64,000 bases of DNA from Bradyrhizobium sp. SK17 (GCF_002831585.1 NZ_CP025113.1:6215001-6279000), one strand, 5' to 3'. Positions 51,628 to 61,430 are shown, counted from the stretch's first letter. The notes: a model not told the origin generated them from the sequence alone. Numbers and translations are program-made.

Positions 51628-53535
51628 ATGGTGCGTAAGCCACGATCAATTTCTCCCAAAGTCGAAGAACGTGCAAGGATGCCGCGCGGGCAAAGGCCTG
51701 TAGGTACCATCGCCGCGCGAGAGCATCAGCAATCGGGTCCTACCCTTCGTGCGGCACAATATGTGCGGATGTCGTCCGATCCTCAGAAATACTCGATCGA
51801 AATACAAATCGCTGCCATCGCTGTCTATGCAGCACGCCACGGCATGGAAATCGTCCGCACCTATGCTGATCCAGGGCGCAGCGGTCTAACGATTGCCCGC
51901 CGCAAAGGTTTACAGCAACTTATTGATGACGTCGACAGTGGGCGGTCGGACTTCAATTGTGTGCTTGTCTTCGACATTAGCCGTTGGGGACGTTTTCAGG
52001 ACACCGACGAAAGCGCCTGCTACGAGTTCATCTGCAGACGGGCGGGAATATCGGTTCACTATTGCTCTGAAGAATTTGAGAACGATGGCAGCCTGTCGTC
52101 GGTGATCCTCAAGAACTTGAAGCGCGCTGGAGCTGCTGGCTTCAGCCGGGACCTCTCGCGAAATGTGTTCATGGGTCAGTCGAATATCGTCGACCGGGGA
52201 TACTGGCGAGGCGGAGCGGCACCCTACGGGTTGCGTCGGATGCTCGTTGACGCAAGCGGCAGGCGTAAGGCGGTGCTCGAGCGAGGTCAACAGAAGAACT
52301 TGAAATCTGAACGGGTCGTTCTCGTCCGGGGGCCCAGCTCGGAAGTCAAGATCGTCCGCCACATCTTCTCGTCGTTCGTGGTACACAAGAAAAATAGAAC
52401 GCAAATCGCGGAAGAGCTGAACGCTAAAGGCATATTGAGTCCCGGCGGGAAACGATGGACCGCGCTCACTGTCAGCAATCTCCTCGCGAATGAGATTTAT
52501 TTGGGTCATATCGTCTTCAATCGCAGCTCGATGAAGCTCGCCGGGCGACGTGTCGATAACCCACCTGAAATGTGGATACGCCACGACAACGCTTTCGAAG
52601 GTATCGTCGATCCGCGTCTTTTTGCTCGGACACGAAAGCGGCTCGCTGAAGTCGCAAATAACAAGAAGGAAACCGATCAGCAGTTGCTTGATAGTTTAGC
52701 GGCTCTCCTGCGACGAAGGGGCCGGTTGTCAGTGCACATCATCCAGGCCGCAAAGGGCGTGCGTCACCCTGCCGTATACACAAAGCGATTTGGCTCGCTC
52801 ATGAGAGCCTATGAGCTTGTCGGCTACAGGCCCAGCAATCGGTACCGCTTTTTAGAGATCGCCGTCGAAATTGATCGCACGATCTGCTCGGTGGTTGATG
52901 ACATTATCATCAATCTTCGGGGGCGCGGCGTGAACGCCTCGTTCTTGCACGAACTGTACCTTGTTACAATTTCCGGAGGATTGACCGTATCGGTAGCGGT
53001 GGCGCGCGCCGTCTCGGACGGGGACGCCAAGTCTCGCCGATGGGAGGTACGAAAGCTCAAGTACCAAAAGGCCGAACTTACGCTCTTGGTTCGGATGGAC
53101 AGCGGCAACAACCGCATTCGCGACTATTTCCTTCTCCCGACCGCTGCACTTCCGCTGACAAAGGACAGAAAGAAGCTACGCGTGTCAGATCGTCTCTTCA
53201 GTCGAATGCGGCTCGACAGCCTTGAGGCCGTTATGGCAGCTCTCTATGGTAGGCTGCGTGCATCGCGAGAAGACGACAGCAGGATAAACGCTCTTCCCCT
53301 GCCGATTCAAACTGGAAGCGCGACCTTCCGAACTCAGCCAGATACTGGCACAAAGAACATATCGCTCCGCAAGAAAGTCGGGTGGCGCACGCCACTGATC
53401 GAGCGCAAGGGGGGGGGCCCCAGGACTGACCTTGGCAGAATTTTCCTAGCTTCATGCGCAAATTCGACTTATCGCGGCGACATGGTCAATTTGGGATCGA
53501 GACCCACGATGTCTCCACCTTCAGCTCCACGTTGA
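51628..53535 (+). CDS. Large serine recombinase
   Basis: The 635-aa protein has an N-terminal resolvase domain with YVRMSSD, where Ser49 is the likely nucleophile, and FDISRWGRFQD. A recombinase domain follows (about residues 190-330: PYGLRRMLVD, IAEELNAKGILSPGGKRWTALTVSNLLANEIYLG), then a long C-terminal region. Such enzymes integrate or excise phages and islands. It may be the integrase of an element reaching into this window; no att repeats could be matched by eye. The C-terminal domain ends in a Pro/Ser-rich tail and lacks an obvious Zn-ribbon Cys set. Confidence 0.87.
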   Translation: MVRKPRSISPKVEERARMPRGQRPVGTIAAREHQQSGPTLRAAQYVRMSSDPQKYSIEIQIAAIAVYAARHGMEIVRTYADPGRSGLTIARRKGLQQLIDDVDSGRSDFNCVLVFDISRWGRFQDTDESACYEFICRRAGISVHYCSEEFENDGSLSSVILKNLKRAGAAGFSRDLSRNVFMGQSNIVDRGYWRGGAAPYGLRRMLVDASGRRKAVLERGQQKNLKSERVVLVRGPSSEVKIVRHIFSSFVVHKKNRTQIAEELNAKGILSPGGKRWTALTVSNLLANEIYLGHIVFNRSSMKLAGRRVDNPPEMWIRHDNAFEGIVDPRLFARTRKRLAEVANNKKETDQQLLDSLAALLRRRGRLSVHIIQAAKGVRHPAVYTKRFGSLMRAYELVGYRPSNRYRFLEIAVEIDRTICSVVDDIIINLRGRGVNASFLHELYLVTISGGLTVSVAVARAVSDGDAKSRRWEVRKLKYQKAELTLLVRMDSGNNRIRDYFLLPTAALPLTKDRKKLRVSDRLFSRMRLDSLEAVMAALYGRLRASREDDSRINALPLPIQTGSATFRTQPDTGTKNISLRKKVGWRTPLIERKGGGPRTDLGRIFLASCANSTYRGDMVNLGSRPTMSPPSAPR

Positions 53536-53640
53536 CACCTAGGCACAATCGAGATGTCCCCTGCCGGATATTGCCATAAACTGCGGAATCTGCTTCGACA
53601 GTGATCATTGGTTGCACGGTCGGCGAGCCAATATTTCGAA

Positions 53641-54375
53641 ATGGAGCTTGCGACAAGCATGAGAACGGTGCGGTCATCCCTGCGTTCCGGTGACCGGTCC
53701 GGTCCAAGGTCGGCGTCACGCCGGCCGAAAGCCCCAGCCGCAAGCCGAGGGCGCAAGGACGATTCCGACAAGGGCTCAGCTGTGTCAACGCCCAAGTCCG
53801 AGCGGTCGCGAGACCTCATCCTGCATTCCGCGGCGCAGCTGTTTCACCGGCAGGGATTTTCGGCCACGACGCTGCGTCAGATCGCAGCGAGGGCGAAGAT
53901 CAAGGCCGGCAGCATCTATTACCACTTCGACTCCAAGGAGGAGATTCTCGACGAGGTGCTGGATCGCGGCCTCCGCCACGTGTTCGAGACGGTGAAGAAT
54001 TCGGTCGAAAGTGCCGGAAAAGTATCCCACCGGCGCAGGATCGGCCTCGCCATCGAGGCCCACCTCGTCGCGCTGCTTGAGACCAGCGACTTCACCTCGG
54101 CCAACATCCGCATCTATGGGCAATTGCCGGAGCACCTGAAGAAGCCGCACCGACCGTTGCGCCGCGCCTACGCCGAGTATTGGGATCAGCTCTTCATCGA
54201 TGCCAGGCGCGCTGGCGAAATCCGCGCCGACATGGAGGTGGTGCCGCTCCGGATGTTCGTGATCGGTGCCCTCAATTGGACCATTGAATGGTTCAGGCTG
54301 GAAAACCGGGATGCCGTGCTCGAACTGGCCCGCCGCACGGAGACGCTGATCTTCGAAGGCGTCAACAAGCCCTGA
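53641..54375 (+). CDS. TetR/AcrR-family regulator
   Basis: The 244-aa protein has an N-terminal Ser/Arg/Lys-rich extension of about 55 residues. A TetR helix-turn-helix follows (ILHSAAQLFHRQGFSATTLRQIAARAKIKAGSIYYHFDSKEEILDEVL), then a helical ligand domain. It is the only regulator in the acyl-CoA cluster and is convergent with the enoyl-CoA hydratase gene 7 bp away. Three copies of an inverted repeat (TTCTAACA-N2-TGTTAGA) upstream of neighbouring units are its probable operators. Its own promoter lacks that repeat. Likely ligand: an acyl-CoA (inferred). Confidence 0.88.
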   Translation: MELATSMRTVRSSLRSGDRSGPRSASRRPKAPAASRGRKDDSDKGSAVSTPKSERSRDLILHSAAQLFHRQGFSATTLRQIAARAKIKAGSIYYHFDSKEEILDEVLDRGLRHVFETVKNSVESAGKVSHRRRIGLAIEAHLVALLETSDFTSANIRIYGQLPEHLKKPHRPLRRAYAEYWDQLFIDARRAGEIRADMEVVPLRMFVIGALNWTIEWFRLENRDAVLELARRTETLIFEGVNKP

Positions 54376-54382
54376 TCCCGCT

Positions 54383-55168
54383 CTATCGGCCCTGCCAGAT
54401 CGGCTTTCGCTTCTCTGCGAACGCCTTCGGTCCTTCTATCGCATCGAGGCTGGCGTAGACCTCCTCGTGCAGCCGCTCTGCTTCAATCACGCCCTGTGTG
54501 AGTCCCAGGTCCATTGCGGCAAGCACACTTGCCTTGGCCGCCTTGACCGACAACGGCGCGCCTTCGACGATCTTTCGCGCCAATTCAAGCGCACGTTCAC
54601 GCACAGCGTTCGGCGTGTCCTCAAGCGAGTTCGTGAAACCGTGCTCCGCAAGCCGCTCGATCGGCACGGTCTCGCCGGTGAGCACCATCTCCATCAGCAG
54701 CGGCTGCGGCACCATCCACAGCATCGGGACCGCCCATGGTGATCCGCGCCCCATCTTCACCTCGGTGATCCCGGCACGTGTACCGCGCAATCCGACCCGT
54801 ATGTCACACTTCAGCGCAAGCATCATCCCGCCGGCCATCAAGGACCCGGTCATTGCGGCAATGATCGGCTTCGAAACCTTCCGCATCGTGTGCTGCATGG
54901 GATCGCGCATTCGTGTGAGGATATCCACACCGTCCCTCGCCCGGATCTCCGCGGCCTGCTTCAGATCCAGCCCGGCGCAGAATACTCCACAGTCCGCCGA
55001 AGTCAGGATGATCACCCGGACGGAAGGATCGGCTTCGGCCGTGCTCCATGCGTCGGTCAGGCCGTTCATCGCCTCGACCGAGAGTGCGTTCTTCCGTTCG
55101 GGACGGTCGATAATCACGGTCGCGATCCCGTCCTCGACCGAATAGCGAACCTGAGGTTTTCCGGTCAC
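54383..55168 (-). CDS. Enoyl-CoA hydratase/isomerase family protein
   Basis: The 261-aa crotonase has the oxyanion-hole segments CGVFCAGLDLKQ and MTGSLMAGGMMLALKCD, and LGLTQGVIEAERLHEEVYASLD near the end. I start it at GTG 55168 because AAGGAAG lies right upstream. The ATG at 55195 falls inside the operator palindrome and would place the ribosome-binding region there too. It probably hydrates an enoyl-CoA made by the neighbouring ligases. Confidence 0.88.
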   Translation of the reverse strand: MTGKPQVRYSVEDGIATVIIDRPERKNALSVEAMNGLTDAWSTAEADPSVRVIILTSADCGVFCAGLDLKQAAEIRARDGVDILTRMRDPMQHTMRKVSKPIIAAMTGSLMAGGMMLALKCDIRVGLRGTRAGITEVKMGRGSPWAVPMLWMVPQPLLMEMVLTGETVPIERLAEHGFTNSLEDTPNAVRERALELARKIVEGAPLSVKAAKASVLAAMDLGLTQGVIEAERLHEEVYASLDAIEGPKAFAEKRKPIWQGR

Positions 55169-55186
55169 GATATCTTCTTCCTTGAA

Positions 55187-55204
55187 TTCTAACATTTGTT
55201 AGAA
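55187..55204. promoter_or_regulatory. Putative TetR operator, copy 1
   Basis: TTCTAACA-TT-TGTTAGAA, a perfect 8-2-8 inverted repeat between the divergent hydratase gene and the acyl-CoA ligase gene. The same arms recur at 58149 and 61413. Confidence 0.75.
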
Positions 55205-55265
55205 TACATCGCCGCACGCCAAATGCAAGAAGATGGCGGCAGCTCTTGAAGCAGGAGGAGGCAAC

Positions 55266-57221
55266 ATGGCGACCTTGGAGTATCTCTGGACGCCCCCCGC
55301 GGAACTGACGGAGGCGAGCAATCTGAGCGCGTTTCTTCGCGCTACGGGGCAGCCGGATTACGACACGCTCGCCGTCAAGGCCGACAGCGATCCGGCCTGG
55401 CTCGTGCAGGAAGTGTTCAAGTTCTGCGACGTTCGCTTCTATCGCAAGCCCGAGAAGATCCTTGATCTTGCACGAGGCGAGCCCTGGGCGCGCTGGTGCG
55501 TTGGCGGGACCACGAATATCGTCCTCAATTGCATCGACAAGCATCGCGGAACCGACATCTGGGACAGGCCGTTTCTGATCTGGGAAGGCGAAGACAGACG
55601 CGAGCAGCGACGGCTGAGCTACGCGGAGTTCTCATCCGCGGTCGAACGGCTAGCCTGTGGCTTGCGTAAGCTCGGAATCGGCAAGGGCGATGTCGTCGCG
55701 ATCTACATGCCGAACCTGCCCGAAACCTTCGCCGCCTTCTTCGCGATCCTGAAGATCGGCGCGATCGTGATGCCACTGTTCTCGGGCTTTGGTCCCGATC
55801 CGATCCGGTCGCGGCTCAACCACGGTGAAGCGAAAGCGGTCATCACGGCGAACGGCACCTGGCGTCGCGGCGCACCGGCCCCTCTGAAATCGGTTCTCGA
55901 CGAGGCGCTCGAAACTACGCCAAGCGTCCGGCATGTGATCGTGGCCGACCGTGGCGGCCTCGGAATCGATACCCCCATGCAGGCGGGGCGCGACCACTGG
56001 TGGAACGAGATCGCCCTGGACGGGCCAGAGCTTCCGACCGCCGAGATGGACGCGGAAGACCCGGCCATCCTTCTGTACACGTCGGGCACGACGGGCGAAC
56101 CGAAGGGCTGCGTGTGGACGCATATCAGCTTCATTGCCTCGATGGTCACGCGAGACATGATCATCTGCGGCGACTTCAAGCCAACGGATCTGTTTTTCTT
56201 CTTTAGCGACATGGGATGGATGGTGGGCGCGATGTGCGCCTGCATCCCGAGCTTCGCGGGCGGCAGGCTGCTGGTCGCCGAGGGCACTCCGGACTATCCC
56301 GACACAGGACGATTCTGGCGCCTGATCGCCGAGCACAAGGTCACCTATCTCGGTGTCTCACCGACCATCGTGCGCAGCATGATGCGGTATGGCGAGGAGG
56401 TCGAGCAATACGACCTCTCGAGCTTGCGAATAACTGCGTCGGGCGGCGAGGCCTGGACAGAGACGCCGTGGCGATGGTTCTTCGAGCATGTCTGCAAGTC
56501 GAAGATCCCGATCATCAATATTTCCGGCGGCACGGAAGTCGGCGGCTGCATCTTCACCGGCACGCCGAACCATCCGATGAACCCATGCTCGTTCTCCCGG
56601 CCGGCGCTCGGCGTCGGCGCAGACATCGTCGATATGGCGGGTAATCGTGTCCCCGACGGCGAGGTCGGCGAGTTGGTCCTGCGTCACGCATCGATCGGGC
56701 TCACCAAGAGCCTGTGGAAGGCCGACCAACGTTATCTCGATAGCTACTGGAGGACGATCCCGGGGATCTGGGTGCATGGTGACTTTGCCATGCGCGGCAA
56801 GGACGGCCTCTACTACATTCTCGGCCGCTCCGACGACACCATCAAGATCTCGGGCAAGCGCGTCGGCCCGGCGGAGCTCGAGGGCATACTGACCGCAACC
56901 GGCAAGGTCGCGGAAGCTGCAGTCTTCAGCGTCCCCCATCCGGTGAAGGGGTCCGCCATCGTGTGCGCCTGCGTGCCCAGTGCCACCACGCAGGATTCCC
57001 GCGTGCTGTCCGAAGAGCTGGCTCAAGCCCTGGTACACGGAATGGGCACCTCGTACCGCCCGGAACGGGTGCTGCTGGTCGACGACCTGCCGAGGACACG
57101 CAACATGAAGATTATGCGCCGCGTGCTGCGTGCCGTCTTCGAGGACAAGGACCCCGGCGATCTCTCGGCGCTCGCCAACCCCGAGGCCATCGAGCACATC
57201 CGGCGCAAGCTCAAGGCGTAG
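55266..57221 (+). CDS. AMP-forming acyl-CoA synthetase (ACS-like)
   Basis: The 651-aa enzyme has an ACS-type N-terminus (LEYLWTPPAELTEASNLSAF), the nucleotide loop YTSGTTGEPKG, the A8 hinge GRSDDTIKISGKR and the C-terminal acyl-transfer Lys in RNMKIMRR. It activates a carboxylic acid to its CoA thioester. AGGAGGAGG precedes ATG 55266, better than the frame opening at 55233. It is divergent from the hydratase gene and shares the operator region. Confidence 0.92.
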   Translation: MATLEYLWTPPAELTEASNLSAFLRATGQPDYDTLAVKADSDPAWLVQEVFKFCDVRFYRKPEKILDLARGEPWARWCVGGTTNIVLNCIDKHRGTDIWDRPFLIWEGEDRREQRRLSYAEFSSAVERLACGLRKLGIGKGDVVAIYMPNLPETFAAFFAILKIGAIVMPLFSGFGPDPIRSRLNHGEAKAVITANGTWRRGAPAPLKSVLDEALETTPSVRHVIVADRGGLGIDTPMQAGRDHWWNEIALDGPELPTAEMDAEDPAILLYTSGTTGEPKGCVWTHISFIASMVTRDMIICGDFKPTDLFFFFSDMGWMVGAMCACIPSFAGGRLLVAEGTPDYPDTGRFWRLIAEHKVTYLGVSPTIVRSMMRYGEEVEQYDLSSLRITASGGEAWTETPWRWFFEHVCKSKIPIINISGGTEVGGCIFTGTPNHPMNPCSFSRPALGVGADIVDMAGNRVPDGEVGELVLRHASIGLTKSLWKADQRYLDSYWRTIPGIWVHGDFAMRGKDGLYYILGRSDDTIKISGKRVGPAELEGILTATGKVAEAAVFSVPHPVKGSAIVCACVPSATTQDSRVLSEELAQALVHGMGTSYRPERVLLVDDLPRTRNMKIMRRVLRAVFEDKDPGDLSALANPEAIEHIRRKLKA

Positions 57222-57245
57222 GCGGCCTGCCCCGATTCATCTGGG

Positions 57246-57280
57246 CGCCAAAGCAACCGAGCACGTCAGTTGCTTTGGCG
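57246..57280. terminator. Bidirectional hairpin between convergent genes
   Basis: CGCCAAAGCAAC and GTTGCTTTGGCG form a perfect 12-bp stem around an 11-nt loop, between the ends of the acyl-CoA synthetase and the second hydratase gene. Confidence 0.7.
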
Positions 57281-57294
57281 AGAACCGATCGCTG

Positions 57295-58104
57295 CTAGAT
57301 CGGGCAATCCTTCGGGAACGCGGGCTTGCGCTTCTCGAGATGCGAGGCTAATCCTTCGCGCGCCTCATTGCCGGCAAAGCCGAGGATCTCGAGCGCAGTC
57401 GACGTGTCGAACAGCGGTCCGTTGACGCGAAGCCAGTTGTTCAAGGCATATTTGGTCCAACGGATCGCGCTCTGTGCGCCGGTCGCGAGATCCAGCGCCG
57501 TTTCCAGTGCGATCTTCTGCAGTTCGGCATCGTCGACACACAGCGACACCAGGCCGATCCGCTCGGCTTCCTCACCGGACAGCGGCTTGCATGTGAGCAG
57601 ATAGTACTTTGCCTTCGCCAGTCCGCAGAGCAGCGGCCAAATGATGCAGGCGACGTCGCCGGCTGCGACGCCGAGACGCGTGTGCCCGTCCACGATCCGC
57701 GCGGATTTGCCGCAAATCGACACGTCGGCGAGGATACCAACGACGAGACCAGCTCCCACCGCAACGCCATTGATCGCCGAGATGATCGGCTTGTTGCAGT
57801 TGATTACGTTGTAGACGAGGTCCTTTGCCTCCTTCCAGGTGGCCATCCGCGCCGCCGGATTGTCGAGCAGCCCCTTGATCAGCTCGAAATCGCCGCCAGC
57901 CGAGAATGCCTTTCCGGCCCCCGTGACGATCACGGCGTTGATATCCGGATCGTTGTCGATGTCGCGCCAGATGTGCGTGAGCTGCGTATGGGTCTCGGCG
58001 TCGACGGAATTGTAGGTTTCGGGGCGATCGAAGGTAACCCGAAGGATCCGCTCGGCCGGATAGTCGAGCTTCAGCCTGGTGTAGGCGGCGTACCGATTGG
58101 ACAT
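57295..58104 (-). CDS. Enoyl-CoA hydratase/isomerase family protein, second copy
   Basis: A 269-aa crotonase with the oxyanion segments [13 protein letters not shown] and [16 protein letters not shown], then [22 protein letters not shown]. The second catalytic acid position reads AGD, so the residue is Asp or displaced compared with classical hydratases, and the reaction may differ from hydration. GGGAAG precedes ATG 58104. The divergent partner is the AMP ligase at 58237, with operator copy 2 between them. Confidence 0.87.
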   Translation of the reverse strand: MSNRYAAYTRLKLDYPAERILRVTFDRPETYNSVDAETHTQLTHIWRDIDNDPDINAVIVTGAGKAFSAGGDFELIKGLLDNPAARMATWKEAKDLVYNVINCNKPIISAINGVAVGAGLVVGILADVSICGKSARIVDGHTRLGVAAGDVACIIWPLLCGLAKAKYYLLTCKPLSGEEAERIGLVSLCVDDAELQKIALETALDLATGAQSAIRWTKYALNNWLRVNGPLFDTSTALEILGFAGNEAREGLASHLEKRKPAFPKDCPI

Positions 58105-58148
58105 GTTGATCTTCCCGCTGTTGGCGCATAAGAAGCGCTACCAATTAT

Positions 58149-58166
58149 TTCTAACAGATGTTAGAA
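58149..58166. promoter_or_regulatory. Putative TetR operator, copy 2
   Basis: TTCTAACA-GA-TGTTAGAA, a perfect 8-2-8 repeat between the second hydratase gene and the AMP-ligase operon. Confidence 0.75.
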
Positions 58167-58236
58167 TTTGTAATCCGCCGGCGCAAGCACCGGTTTGGGA
58201 CAAGAATGTCGAAAGACAGCGCTTGAGGAAACGTCG

Positions 58237-59778
58237 ATGGCAACCGAGTTCAGTACCCAGATCGCAGCCGGATCCGGCATCGGAACCGTCGGCGCGCTGT
58301 TCGAGGCCTGCGCCGAACTTCATGCCAGCAGACCTGCGATCGAACACCGCGGCCGGCGGGTGACCTATGGCGAGTTGCTCGACCGGGTTCGTCGCCTGAC
58401 TTCCGTACTCATCGCCCGAGGCATGCAACGGGGCGACCGGCTCGGCCTGCTGTCGCGGAACCGACCGGAATACCTCGAGATCGAGTTGGCGGCGGCCAAT
58501 CTCGGGATCATCACGGCTTGCCTGAACTGGCGATTGTCGGAGCGCGAGCTCACCTACTGCATCGAACTGGTGTCACCCAAGCTGATCTTGGTCGAGGCCG
58601 ATCTCGCCGCAAACCTTCCCTCCGCCGCCAAGGCGTATCCGATCCTGGAGATCGGACCTCAGTACGAAAGCGAGCTCGCGCTGCAAGATGGGCGGGCATC
58701 ACCGCGTATCGCTCAGCTGGAAGATGGGCTCGTCATTCTCTACACCAGCGGAACGACCGGCCTGCCGAAAGGCGCCGTGATTTCGCACCGCGCCATGGTG
58801 ATGCGCGCGCTGGTGTTTTCCTCCGAACTCGGCATCGCGCCGCACGACACGTTCGTCGCATGGACCCCGCTGTTCCACATGGCATCGACCGATCACGCGC
58901 TTGCCACCTTGCTGCGTGGTGGGACTGTCATTGTGATCGACGGATTCCAGCTGGAGCCGCTACTGACAACCGTGTCCCAACACGACATTGGCTGGCTAGT
59001 CCTGATCCCAGGCATGGTGGAGGCCTTTGTCGACGGTCTGAAGACGCAGCACAGCAAGGTGAAGGGCGTGCGGGTGTGCGGGGCCATGGCCGATCTTGTG
59101 CCCCCGCACACCATTGCTGAGGTGACCGAGCTGCTGCGCGCCCCGTATCTCAACAGCTTCGGCTCAACCGAAACCGGCCTGCCGCCGGCAACACGCGCGT
59201 TGATCCCGCCAGGCAAAGTACCCACCAGCCTATCCAAGCGACAGAATGCGTTCTGCGAGATCAAGCTTGTGGATACGTCCGACAACGAAGTCGCGCCCGG
59301 CGAGCCCGGCGAATTGGCCATCCGCAGCCCGACGCTGTTTTCCGGTTATTGGCAGGCAGACGAGACCAACGCACGCGACTTCCGCGGCGGCTGGTTTCAC
59401 ATGGGCGACGTGTTCAGGCGCAACCCGGACGGATCGCTCGATTTCATCGATCGCGCCAAATACATGATCAAGTCGGGCGGCGAGAACATCTACCCCGCCG
59501 AGATCGAACGCGTACTGCTGAGCGACGATCGGATCACGGAGGTCGCCGTCGTGCGCGCCGCTGACGCCAGATGGGGCGAGGCGCCGGTCGCCTTTGTCGC
59601 CTGCCGCGACGATGCCGCCATGACGGAGGCCGAACTCGCCGAATTGTGCCGCCGCGAGCTCGCCGGTTACAAGCGACCACGCGAATTCCGTCTCATCGCG
59701 TTTGCAGAGTTCCCACGCTCGACGAGCGGCAAGGTCCAGCGCCACGAACTCGAACGCCGGCTGAAGGCCTCCACATGA
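58237..59778 (+). CDS. AMP-dependent acyl-CoA ligase
   Basis: The 513-aa protein has YTSGTTGLPKG, a GSTETG motif (SFGSTETGLPP), FRGGWFHMGDVFRR and IKSGGENIYPAEIE, with the C-terminal catalytic Lys in TSGKVQRHEL. It activates a carboxylic acid, perhaps of different chain length from the first ligase. GAGGAAA precedes ATG 58237. Its stop overlaps the thiolase start by ATGA, the first of a coupled series. Confidence 0.9.
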   Translation: MATEFSTQIAAGSGIGTVGALFEACAELHASRPAIEHRGRRVTYGELLDRVRRLTSVLIARGMQRGDRLGLLSRNRPEYLEIELAAANLGIITACLNWRLSERELTYCIELVSPKLILVEADLAANLPSAAKAYPILEIGPQYESELALQDGRASPRIAQLEDGLVILYTSGTTGLPKGAVISHRAMVMRALVFSSELGIAPHDTFVAWTPLFHMASTDHALATLLRGGTVIVIDGFQLEPLLTTVSQHDIGWLVLIPGMVEAFVDGLKTQHSKVKGVRVCGAMADLVPPHTIAEVTELLRAPYLNSFGSTETGLPPATRALIPPGKVPTSLSKRQNAFCEIKLVDTSDNEVAPGEPGELAIRSPTLFSGYWQADETNARDFRGGWFHMGDVFRRNPDGSLDFIDRAKYMIKSGGENIYPAEIERVLLSDDRITEVAVVRAADARWGEAPVAFVACRDDAAMTEAELAELCRRELAGYKRPREFRLIAFAEFPRSTSGKVQRHELERRLKAST

Positions 59779-60956
59779 GCGATACCAGCCTTCGAGGAAA
59801 GGTCGCCGTCATCGGCATTGGACTGTCTGCAGTCGGCAAGGTGCCTGGCCGCAGCCCGCTCTCGCTTGCCGCCGAGGCGGCCAGGAATGCCCTCGCCGAT
59901 GCCGGGATCGCCAAGAACGAGGTGGATGGCGTGCTGTCCAGCCACGCTTTCGCTTCCCCGTTCCACCGCTTCAGCGTCGCCTTCAGCGAATATTTCGGCA
60001 TCCGCCCAACCTTCTCCAACACGCTGCAGGTGTCCGGCGCCACGGCGGCGACGATGTTCAGCATCGGCGCGGCCGCCATTCATGGCGGCCTCGCCAAGAC
60101 TGTGTTGCTGGTCGCGGCCGACAGTCTCATGACGGGGCTGACGCCGGACATGGCGCTGCGCTCTCTTACCGAAAGCCGGGATCAGCAGTATGAAATGCCA
60201 TTCGGCATCCCCGTCGCCAACACCTTCGCCATGACCGCCCACCGGCACATGAAGGAGTTCGGCACCAGCCCCGAGCAACTGGCGGAGGTCGCGGTCGTGC
60301 ACAGGCGCCACGCCGCGCGCACCCCCGGCGCACAGCAGACGACACCGATCACCGTCGCGGACGTTCTGAATTCACCGATGGTCACCACGCCCTATCACAA
60401 GCTCGACTGCTCGTTGATATCGGATGGCGGCGCGGCGTTTGTCCTCACCTCGGCCGAGCATGCGCAGGCGCTCGGGATCGAGAAGCCGATTTACATCCTT
60501 GGCTGCGGCGAGTGCTACACCCATGAGCACATCTTCCTGATGCCGTCCCTCACCATGACCGGCGCCGTCGAATCCAGCCAGCGGGCCTATGCGACGGCCG
60601 GCTACGGGCCGACCGACATGGACGTCGCCGGCATCTATGATTGCTTCACCGGCACGGTGATCATGATGCTCGAAGACCTCGGCTTCTGCCGGAAGGGAGA
60701 AGGCGGACCGTTCGTAGCCGACGGACAGATGAGCTATGGCGGTCAAATTCCCTCCAACACCCATGGCGGCTTGCTGTCGTTCGCGCACTCGGGAATGCCG
60801 GGCTCCCTGTTCCACTTCCATGAAGTGATCGCGCAGTTGCGCGGCCAATGCGACGAAAGGCAGGTCCAGGGTGCTCAGCTTGGGCTGGTGCACAGCCTCG
60901 GTGCGGGATTCGCCACCAACGCCACGACCATTCTGGGCACACGGAGCGCGCTGTGA
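59775..60956 (+). CDS. Thiolase-like protein (SCP2/lipid-transfer type)
   Basis: The 393-aa protein follows the thiolase fold (VIGIGLSAVGKVPGRSPLSLAAEAARNAL, VDVAGIYDCFTGTVIMMLEDLGF, NTHGGLLSFAHSGMPGS). At the usual nucleophile position it reads LQVSGATAAT, with Ser/Gly instead of Cys. That is typical of thiolase-like partners of DUF35 proteins that act as retro-aldolases rather than Claisen thiolases. It is coupled to the DUF35 gene by a 1-nt overlap (TGATG). Together they may cleave a beta-hydroxyacyl-CoA; inference. Confidence 0.85.
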   Translation: MSDTSLRGKVAVIGIGLSAVGKVPGRSPLSLAAEAARNALADAGIAKNEVDGVLSSHAFASPFHRFSVAFSEYFGIRPTFSNTLQVSGATAATMFSIGAAAIHGGLAKTVLLVAADSLMTGLTPDMALRSLTESRDQQYEMPFGIPVANTFAMTAHRHMKEFGTSPEQLAEVAVVHRRHAARTPGAQQTTPITVADVLNSPMVTTPYHKLDCSLISDGGAAFVLTSAEHAQALGIEKPIYILGCGECYTHEHIFLMPSLTMTGAVESSQRAYATAGYGPTDMDVAGIYDCFTGTVIMMLEDLGFCRKGEGGPFVADGQMSYGGQIPSNTHGGLLSFAHSGMPGSLFHFHEVIAQLRGQCDERQVQGAQLGLVHSLGAGFATNATTILGTRSAL

Positions 60957-61372
60957 TGGCGTCGGAAGAGCCCACCCGAAAGCCCCTGCCCGCACCGGAC
61001 GCCGACACCGCCGCGTTCTGGCGCGGCCTGCAACACGGCAAGCTTCTGCTGCAGCACTGCCGTCAATGCCGCCACGTGCAGTACTACCAGCAGGCCATAT
61101 GCCGCGCGTGCGGGGGCGACGAGCTCGAGCACAGGGCGGCAACCGGCCGCGGCAAGGTTCACTCCTTCAGCGTGGTCCACCGGGCTCCGGGCCCAGCATT
61201 CAAGGCAGACGTGCCCTATGCCGTGTTGCTCGTCGAGCTCGCGGAAGGGCCGCGCATGATCAGCACCCTCTTGGGCAGCGACCCGGAGGACGTCAACTTC
61301 GACATGGATGTCGAGCTAGCCTTCGACAAAATCTCCGACGACGTGACCCTGCCGCGCTTCAGGAAAGTTTGA
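60956..61372 (+). CDS. DUF35 Zn-ribbon/OB-fold protein
   Basis: A 138-aa protein with a zinc ribbon (CRQCRHVQYYQQAICRACGG) followed by an OB-fold with GKVHSFSVVHR. DUF35 proteins bind acyl-CoA and form heteromers with thiolase-like subunits, as in steroid side-chain aldolases and acetoacetyl-CoA thiolase/HMG-CoA synthase complexes. The preceding gene is that partner. Confidence 0.9.
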   Translation: MASEEPTRKPLPAPDADTAAFWRGLQHGKLLLQHCRQCRHVQYYQQAICRACGGDELEHRAATGRGKVHSFSVVHRAPGPAFKADVPYAVLLVELAEGPRMISTLLGSDPEDVNFDMDVELAFDKISDDVTLPRFRKV

Positions 61373-61412
61373 GAGGCACCTATGAGTTCTGCTTGCATCG
61401 TCGCGCGAGTAA

Positions 61413-61430
61413 TTCTAACAAATGTTAGAT
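61413..61430. promoter_or_regulatory. Putative TetR operator, copy 3
   Basis: TTCTAACA-AA-TGTTAGAT, the same repeat with one mismatch at the last base, 110 bp before the carboxylase start. It suggests that the carboxylase genes have their own regulated promoter. Confidence 0.7.
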
